Assembly (NCBI GenBank): GCA_905480015.1
Contig: CAJQOT010000020.1
Coordinates: 1 to 36,289, forward strand
Origin: an uncultured Rickettsiales bacterium
Lineage (GTDB): Bacteria; Pseudomonadota; Alphaproteobacteria; Rickettsiales; Deianiraeaceae
Direction: 5' to 3'
DNA: 36,289 nucleotides
Positions 32,292 to 36,289 of the stretch are shown here, in pieces. Within the stretch, counting starts at the first letter, position 1. The number at the start of each line of letters is the position of its first letter. The translations under genes and the position numbers were made by a program. The notes under the pieces were generated by a model, which saw only the letters and a list, made by a program, of their open reading frames with translations, had not been told where the DNA came from and did no database searches.

Positions 32292-33050
32292 TTATATTTT
32301 TGATTTAGGCTTTTTAACATAAGTGGATATATCTATACCCGTTGACTTAAGACCATCTTGAACACCCATGAGTATTGCATCTGATATAAGGCGAAGGTAT
32401 AGCTCTGAAGCTTTGGTCGAGTCATCGTTTCCAGGTATTACAAGGTCAATACCACTTGGATCCGTGTTTGTGTCAACAATAGATATTGTACGCACGCCAA
32501 CCTTTTGTGCCTCCGTGATCGCCGTTCTTTCGTGCTGCGCATCAATAACAAAAATTACATCAGGCTTGCCATGCATTTGGCGTATACCACCAATGTTCCT
32601 CTCAAGCTTTTCCATCTCTCTTGTCATTTTCATAAGCTCGTTCTTTGTGTATCTTGTGCTTTCTTCACGAATCTTTTTTTCATAGTCTTCAAGAGTTTTA
32701 ATTGAAGAGGATATAGTTTTTGAATTTGTTAAAGTTCCGCCAAGCCATCTGTGATTAATGTAGTATTGCCCACATGAGATTGCAAATTTCTTTACTAACT
32801 TTGAACATTGAGATTTTGTACAAACAAACAACACTTTTTTATTTTGCTTCCCAAGGTGATAAAATTCCGCAAGAGCTTTGCTAAGAGTGTGATATGTTTT
32901 TACAAGGTCTATAATATAAACACCGTCTGTTTCACCATATATATATTGACGCATTTTTGGATTCCAAAATGATGTTTTGTGACCATAATGAACTGATGCT
33001 TCAAATAAATCTTGAATACTAAATGTAGGTTTGTGTTCTTTTCCTTCCAT
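32292..33050 (-). CDS. rpsB: Ribosomal protein S2
   Basis: S2 joins the small subunit late and lies at the neck of the 30S. The 252-aa protein has FEASVHYGHKTSFWNPKM, YIYGETDGVYIIDLVKT, YYINHRWLGGTLTNSKTI and PDVIFVIDAQHERTAITEA, and the ending TDPSGIDLVIPGNDDSTKA, all typical. The near-universal partner tsf (EF-Ts) is not downstream. gcvPB follows after 6 nt instead. The 235-nt upstream region has a CTTGAAA at its core but no good -10 box, so the promoter is not certain. Confidence 0.98.
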   Translation of the reverse strand: MEGKEHKPTFSIQDLFEASVHYGHKTSFWNPKMRQYIYGETDGVYIIDLVKTYHTLSKALAEFYHLGKQNKKVLFVCTKSQCSKLVKKFAISCGQYYINHRWLGGTLTNSKTISSSIKTLEDYEKKIREESTRYTKNELMKMTREMEKLERNIGGIRQMHGKPDVIFVIDAQHERTAITEAQKVGVRTISIVDTNTDPSGIDLVIPGNDDSTKASELYLRLISDAILMGVQDGLKSTGIDISTYVKKPKSKI

Positions 33051-33231
33051 GAAAAACGCATTAATATTATTTTTATAAGTTCAATGTATCTTATTTTTTA
33101 TTTTTCAAGAGTTTTCTCATATTTCCATTAATACTTTATAATATTGAGAAATATATCATACAAAAAGATTTTTATAGGAAAAAAGTTAATGTATCTTTCA
33201 AAGATATTTTATTTGCAAAGTGTTTGGAATA

Positions 33232-33260
33232 TTGAGTGTTTTTATACTTGATTTTATAAT
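33232..33260 (+). promoter_or_regulatory. tRNA-Leu promoter
   Basis: TTGAGT (33232-33237), exactly 17 nt, then a perfect TATAAT (33255-33260). The leader to the tRNA would be about 19 nt. CTTGATT at 33247 overlaps this unit and could be an alternative -35 box. Confidence 0.6.
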
Positions 33261-33285
33261 ATTTGTAGATGAACATCGTATTAAT

Positions 33286-33372
33286 GCCTGCGTGGTGGAA
33301 TGGTAGACACGAAGGATTCAAAATCCTTTGCACATTGTGTGCGTGGCGGTTCAAGTCCGCCCGCAGGCACCA
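33286..33372 (+). tRNA. tRNA-Leu (anticodon CAA)
   Basis: Acceptor GCCTGCG pairs with CGCAGGC, with discriminator A and encoded CCA (33370-33372). The anticodon stem AAGGA/TCCTT closes the loop TTCAAAA, giving anticodon CAA for codon UUG. The long variable arm (around TTGCACATTGTGTGCG) marks a class II tRNA. The T arm GGTTCAAGTCC is standard. Confidence 0.96.
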
Positions 33373-33463
33373 CTTAAAACTTTAATGCATTGGTTAGCCC
33401 TGTTGGTAAAATTTTCATAAGAATTATTGAAAAGTCTCTAAAAAATTTAGAAATCTACCAAAA

Positions 33464-33492
33464 AGTATAAATGTTCTTACAGAATTTATACT
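33464..33492 (-). terminator. Probable intrinsic terminator of gcvPA-esterase transcript
   Basis: On the minus strand AGTATAAAT, an 11-nt loop and ATTTATACT form a perfect 9-bp stem that begins within the last codons of the esterase gene and is followed directly by a run of T residues. The stem is AT-rich and weak. A second palindrome, TCTAAA-AAA-TTTAGA (33437-33451), follows. Confidence 0.5.
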
Positions 33493-34127
33493 GTCTTTAA
33501 AAATTTTTGTGCATGTTTAATACCTTGCATTTCAATTGAATGCCCAAGGTTTGGAATTTCATAAAATTCAGTGCTTATTTTATTCTCTTTGAGAATTTTG
33601 GCTGTAAACTTACCAAGTGTGCATGGTACAACATCATCATCCGAGCCGTGAATCATGCATATTGGTGGTTTACTTTTACACGAAGATATTGTCTCTTCAG
33701 CAGATACAATTGTTCCAGAAAAGCCAACAACCGCACGGCATTTCTCTTCTAATTTTAGTGCAGTGTAAAGAGCAATCATAGTGCCTTGTGAAAAGCCAAT
33801 GAATGTAAGATTATGATTTTTGAGGTTATATTCTTTTAACTTTATATCTATAAATTGAAGTAATATCTTTCTGGCAATTTCCGCACCCTCTAAAAGAACT
33901 TCTTCATTTCTGTCAAGTAATGAAAACCATTGACGCCCCATATCTGGAACATATTCATATGGGAATGGTGCGTCTGGAGCGATAAATACAGGGTTTTGAA
34001 AGAAGGGTGCGAATATATCTGATAAGTCTAATAAATTTGCACCATCAGAACCATACCCGTGCAAAATGATAACTATATTTTGTGGATTGCCGTTGGAGTG
34101 GTCTCGTGTGTGGTAATTGGTAATCAT
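33486..34127 (-). CDS. Alpha/beta-hydrolase, carboxylesterase/phospholipase type
   Basis: The 213-aa protein belongs to the carboxylesterase 2 / acyl-protein thioesterase-like group of serine hydrolases. LHGYGSDGANLLDLSDIF carries the oxyanion region, IAPDAPFPYE and GRQWFSL are family blocks and the nucleophile is S113 in GFSQG. The acid is in HGSDDDVVP (D163-D165) and the base is H196 (NLGHSIE). There is no signal peptide, so it is cytoplasmic. Its ATG overlaps the gcvPA stop by 4 nt, coupling the two translationally. The substrate is unknown. A link to glycine metabolism is not obvious. Confidence 0.9.
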   Translation of the reverse strand: MITNYHTRDHSNGNPQNIVIILHGYGSDGANLLDLSDIFAPFFQNPVFIAPDAPFPYEYVPDMGRQWFSLLDRNEEVLLEGAEIARKILLQFIDIKLKEYNLKNHNLTFIGFSQGTMIALYTALKLEEKCRAVVGFSGTIVSAEETISSCKSKPPICMIHGSDDDVVPCTLGKFTAKILKENKISTEFYEIPNLGHSIEMQGIKHAQKFLKTV

Positions 34128-35395
34128 GTATTTTCCTTAAGAAGCTTTATATATTCTGCAATTGATTCTTCTGATAACATTTCAGTTACGCATACAATGA
34201 TTTGATTTTCATTGTTAGCAACACCTGCAAGAATTTCTTTGCTTTCCATTTTTTGAAGGACTTTTTTAGCATTTTGACATTCAAATGTAAATTCATTAAA
34301 GAATGTTTTATTAATTACTTTAAACCCAGAGGATATAAGTGCATTATACATTTTTTGTGCAAGGTAGTGATTTTGTATTGCAAGGTTTTTAAAGCCAATT
34401 TCCCCAAGAAGTGTTGCATGAACAGTGAAAGCCGTTGCACATAAACCTTGATTAGAGCATATGTTCGATGTAGATTTTTCTCTTCTAATGTGCTGTTCTC
34501 TTGCAGATAGTGTTAAAACAAAGCTACGCTTTCCGTCTTCATCTTGGGTTGCACCGCAGACGCGTCCGGGCATTTGTCGTACATGTTCTTTTTTACATGT
34601 AAAGTATCCTAATAATGGGCCACCAAAGCTTAATGGCACACCTAGCGACGATGCATCTCCGCAAATAATATCTGCCTTTGGAGGTTCTATCATGCCGAAT
34701 GCAAGAATTTCATTATTGACGACTATCATCATAGCGTCATTTTCATTGCATACTTTACGGATGTTTTCAAGGTTGTTAACATTTCCGGTGTAGTCTGGCA
34801 ACTGTGTAATTACACAAGCGTATTCGTTGTTAATGTTAATGTCATCAATGTTTTGGTAAGAAATTTCAATACCGATGTTTGTAAGGTATGTTTTTAAAAC
34901 CTTTATATAGTCAGGGTGTACATTTCCAGCAACACAAACTTTAGTACGCTTTTTCTTAACACGAAGAGACATCAACGCGGCTTCTGCACATGCTGTTTGA
35001 CCGTCATAAACGGAAGCGTTGGCAACTTCCATTCCAGTTATTGCACAAAGGAGAGATTGGAACTCAAAAATAACCTGCAATGTTCCTTGTGAAACTTCTG
35101 GCTGGTATGGTGTGTATGATGTAAGAAATTCCCCTCTTTGAATTATTGCATCAACTGCGGATGGAATAAAGTGATTATAACATCCGTATCCTGCAAAAAT
35201 ATTTTTGAAAACTTTATTTTCATTCGCAAATGATTTTATCTCTTCAAGGGTTGCCTGTTCGTTTTTATGATTTGGTAAATTGAAATCGTTAGCAATACTA
35301 GCATTTTGTTGCAAGTATATTTCATCTACAGAATTAATACCTATTTGTTGTAGCATTTGTTGTTTGTCTTGCTGAGAAAGTGAAGAATAACGCAT
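34124..35395 (-). CDS. gcvPA: Glycine dehydrogenase (decarboxylating) subunit 1
   Basis: This is the second half of the split P-protein of glycine cleavage. I use ATG 35395 (MRYSSLSQQDKQQML, 423 aa), which matches the usual MRYLPL start. The TTG three codons earlier is less likely. AGYGCYNHFIPSAVDAIIQRGEFLTSYTPYQPEVSQGTLQ, ITGMEVANASVYDGQTACAEA, DASSLGVPLSFGGPLLGYFTCK and PGRVCGATQDEDGKRSFVLTLSAREQHIRREKSTSNICSNQGLCA are recognisable family blocks. The gene is complete. It forms its own unit with the esterase, separated from gcvPB by tRNA-Leu and rpsB. gcvT and gcvH are not visible. Confidence 0.97.
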   Translation of the reverse strand: MRYSSLSQQDKQQMLQQIGINSVDEIYLQQNASIANDFNLPNHKNEQATLEEIKSFANENKVFKNIFAGYGCYNHFIPSAVDAIIQRGEFLTSYTPYQPEVSQGTLQVIFEFQSLLCAITGMEVANASVYDGQTACAEAALMSLRVKKKRTKVCVAGNVHPDYIKVLKTYLTNIGIEISYQNIDDININNEYACVITQLPDYTGNVNNLENIRKVCNENDAMMIVVNNEILAFGMIEPPKADIICGDASSLGVPLSFGGPLLGYFTCKKEHVRQMPGRVCGATQDEDGKRSFVLTLSAREQHIRREKSTSNICSNQGLCATAFTVHATLLGEIGFKNLAIQNHYLAQKMYNALISSGFKVINKTFFNEFTFECQNAKKVLQKMESKEILAGVANNENQIIVCVTEMLSEESIAEYIKLLKENT

Positions 35396-35552
35396 ACCTA
35401 ACAAAGAATTTAAATAAAATAAATAATAAATATTTTATTTTGCAAGAAAATATACAACTTATACACTAAAATCTTTTGCTATCTTAATTGAGATGAGGTA
35501 TATATAATATACAAACGAACATAATGTTTTCACTTCCCATTTTTCATCACTT

Positions 35553-35578
35553 AAATCACTTGTATAAATCACTTGTAT
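35553..35578. repeat. Two tandem 13-nt repeats upstream of aroA
   Basis: AAATCACTTGTAT occurs twice in direct tandem (35553-35565, 35566-35578), preceded by a partial TCACTT. It lies about 50 nt upstream of the aroA -35 box in the divergent gcvPA/aroA gap. Each unit contains CTTGTAT, similar to a -35 element. Confidence 0.6.
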
Positions 35579-35628
35579 AACTCATTTTATAGTGGTCTAT
35601 AGTGTAGCGTTAATACCTAATATTTTTC

Positions 35629-35658
35629 TTGACAATTTATTCGTATAGAAATTTTTAT
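35629..35658 (+). promoter_or_regulatory. Probable aroA promoter
   Basis: CTTGACA gives a perfect TTGACA (35629-35634). After 18 nt comes TTTTAT (35653-35658). The predicted leader is about 15 nt and has no Shine-Dalgarno sequence before ATG 35680. Confidence 0.5.
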
Positions 35659-35679
35659 CTTCGTAATATTTTGTTTAAA

Positions 35680-36289
35680 ATGCCTCAAAGAACCGCACAT
35701 AAAAGCATTAATATTCACGGTGAAACGGGAATTACTGAAATATTTCCAGATAAATCCCTATCGCATCGTTCAATTATACTCCCTGCAATATCAGAGGGTG
35801 TAAGCGAAATATCCAATCTACTTGAAGGTGATGACGTTCTTCATACCATTGATGCCATGCGTCTTGCAGGGGTAAAAATTGAAAAAGAAGGAAAAAAATG
35901 GCTTATTTATGGTAAGGGTTTAAATTCTCTTTTAGAACCTTCAGCACACTTGTATCTTGGAAACTCTGGCACTTCAGCGCGCCTTCTTGCAGGAGTTTTC
36001 GCACCATATCACTTTCCCGTCTTCTTTACTGGCGATGCATCACTTTCTAAAAGACCAATGAATAGAGTGTTCAAACCCTTGCGCGAAATGGGAGTAGAAT
36101 TCCTTGCAACATCACGCAATACCGCTCCATTTTACATGAAAGGTGGTGATATTATGCCAATAGACTGGCAAATGGAGGTTGCGTCGGCACAAGTCAAAAG
36201 TGCAATACTACTTGCATCGTGTCAAATTCAAGGAAGAACAACAATCATTGAAAATACAAAAACTAGAGACCACACCGAAAATATGCTTA
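35680..36289 (+). CDS. aroA: 3-phosphoshikimate 1-carboxyvinyltransferase (5' part, cut by window end)
   Basis: EPSP synthase joins shikimate-3-phosphate and phosphoenolpyruvate in the shikimate pathway. It is open from ATG 35680 to the last base (203 codons, about half a typical AroA), so the 3' part lies outside. The substrate-binding opening reads DKSLSHRSIILPA (24-36). LGNSGTSARLLAG is the PEP-site loop, GDASLSKRPMNRV follows, and ASAQVKSAILLASCQ and TRDHTENML are clear. The PEP-site loop has Thr and Ser where class I enzymes have NAGTAMRP, the GNSGTSxRLL form common in class II AroA enzymes. A role together with tyrA and the pabA-like gene in aromatic synthesis is likely. Confidence 0.95.
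   Translation, partial: MPQRTAHKSINIHGETGITEIFPDKSLSHRSIILPAISEGVSEISNLLEGDDVLHTIDAMRLAGVKIEKEGKKWLIYGKGLNSLLEPSAHLYLGNSGTSARLLAGVFAPYHFPVFFTGDASLSKRPMNRVFKPLREMGVEFLATSRNTAPFYMKGGDIMPIDWQMEVASAQVKSAILLASCQIQGRTTIIENTKTRDHTENML

Overview
The window looks like a piece of a small, very AT-rich alphaproteobacterial chromosome, probably a Rickettsiales-type host-associated or reduced-genome bacterium. The evidence is alphaproteobacterial-style housekeeping proteins (NuoI, GcvPA/GcvPB, PurF with Fe-S cysteines, AspRS), many promoters close to the alphaproteobacterial CTTGAC-N17-CTATAT consensus, short intergenic gaps and scattered operons. It also carries genes that most intracellular Rickettsiales have lost: bioA, leuC, purF, tyrA, a pabA/trpG-type amidotransferase, aroA and lpxK. 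A lineage that kept biosynthesis, such as the Deianiraeaceae, would fit, but that placement is inference. UGA is used as a stop by lpxK, comF, the pabA-like gene and the lipoprotein gene, so the genetic code is standard.

Layout. 2-4048 (+): the 3' end of rpoC, an 84-aa membrane ORF, bioA, then fabI-fabZ-fur. 4126-6213 (-): aspS with a large internal insertion, divergent from infB. 6335-12509 (+): infB, an RND transporter permease and a lipoprotein gene. 12510-12982: a gene-poor stretch. 13034-19582 (+): purF, leuC, a helical 106-aa protein with a lytic transglycosylase, and an MscS channel. 19893-22848 (+): argS and a cysteine-rich exported protein. 22905-23932 (-): nuoI and rppH. 24058-24885 (+): atpG. 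24873-28187 (-): a truncated ribosomal operon, rpsQ-rplN-rplX-rplE, running straight into secF and lpxK. 28297-30805 (+): tRNA-Arg(CCG), comF, the pabA-like gene and tyrA. 30792-33050 (-): rpsB-gcvPB. 33286-33372 (+): tRNA-Leu(CAA). 33486-35395 (-): gcvPA and an esterase. 35680-end (+): the 5' part of aroA.

How the genes work together. Almost every gene here normally sits in a conserved operon with partners that are absent: rpsB without tsf, four spc-operon genes without their usual followers, and atpG, nuoI, secF and leuC each alone. The genome therefore appears heavily shuffled, with single genes run from individual promoters. Those promoters share a strong CTTGA -35 box, leaders of about 15-25 nt and almost no Shine-Dalgarno sequences. 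Three divergent gene pairs have back-to-back TCAAG...CTTGA -35 boxes. LpxK, the lytic transglycosylase, the RND pump and MscS indicate a Gram-negative envelope with lipid A and peptidoglycan. NuoI and AtpG indicate aerobic energy metabolism.

I see no CRISPR array, transposase, prophage or obvious defence or toxin operon. The most unusual items are the roughly 85-aa AspRS insertion, the -35 architecture, the broken ribosomal operons and the unrecognised exported proteins.
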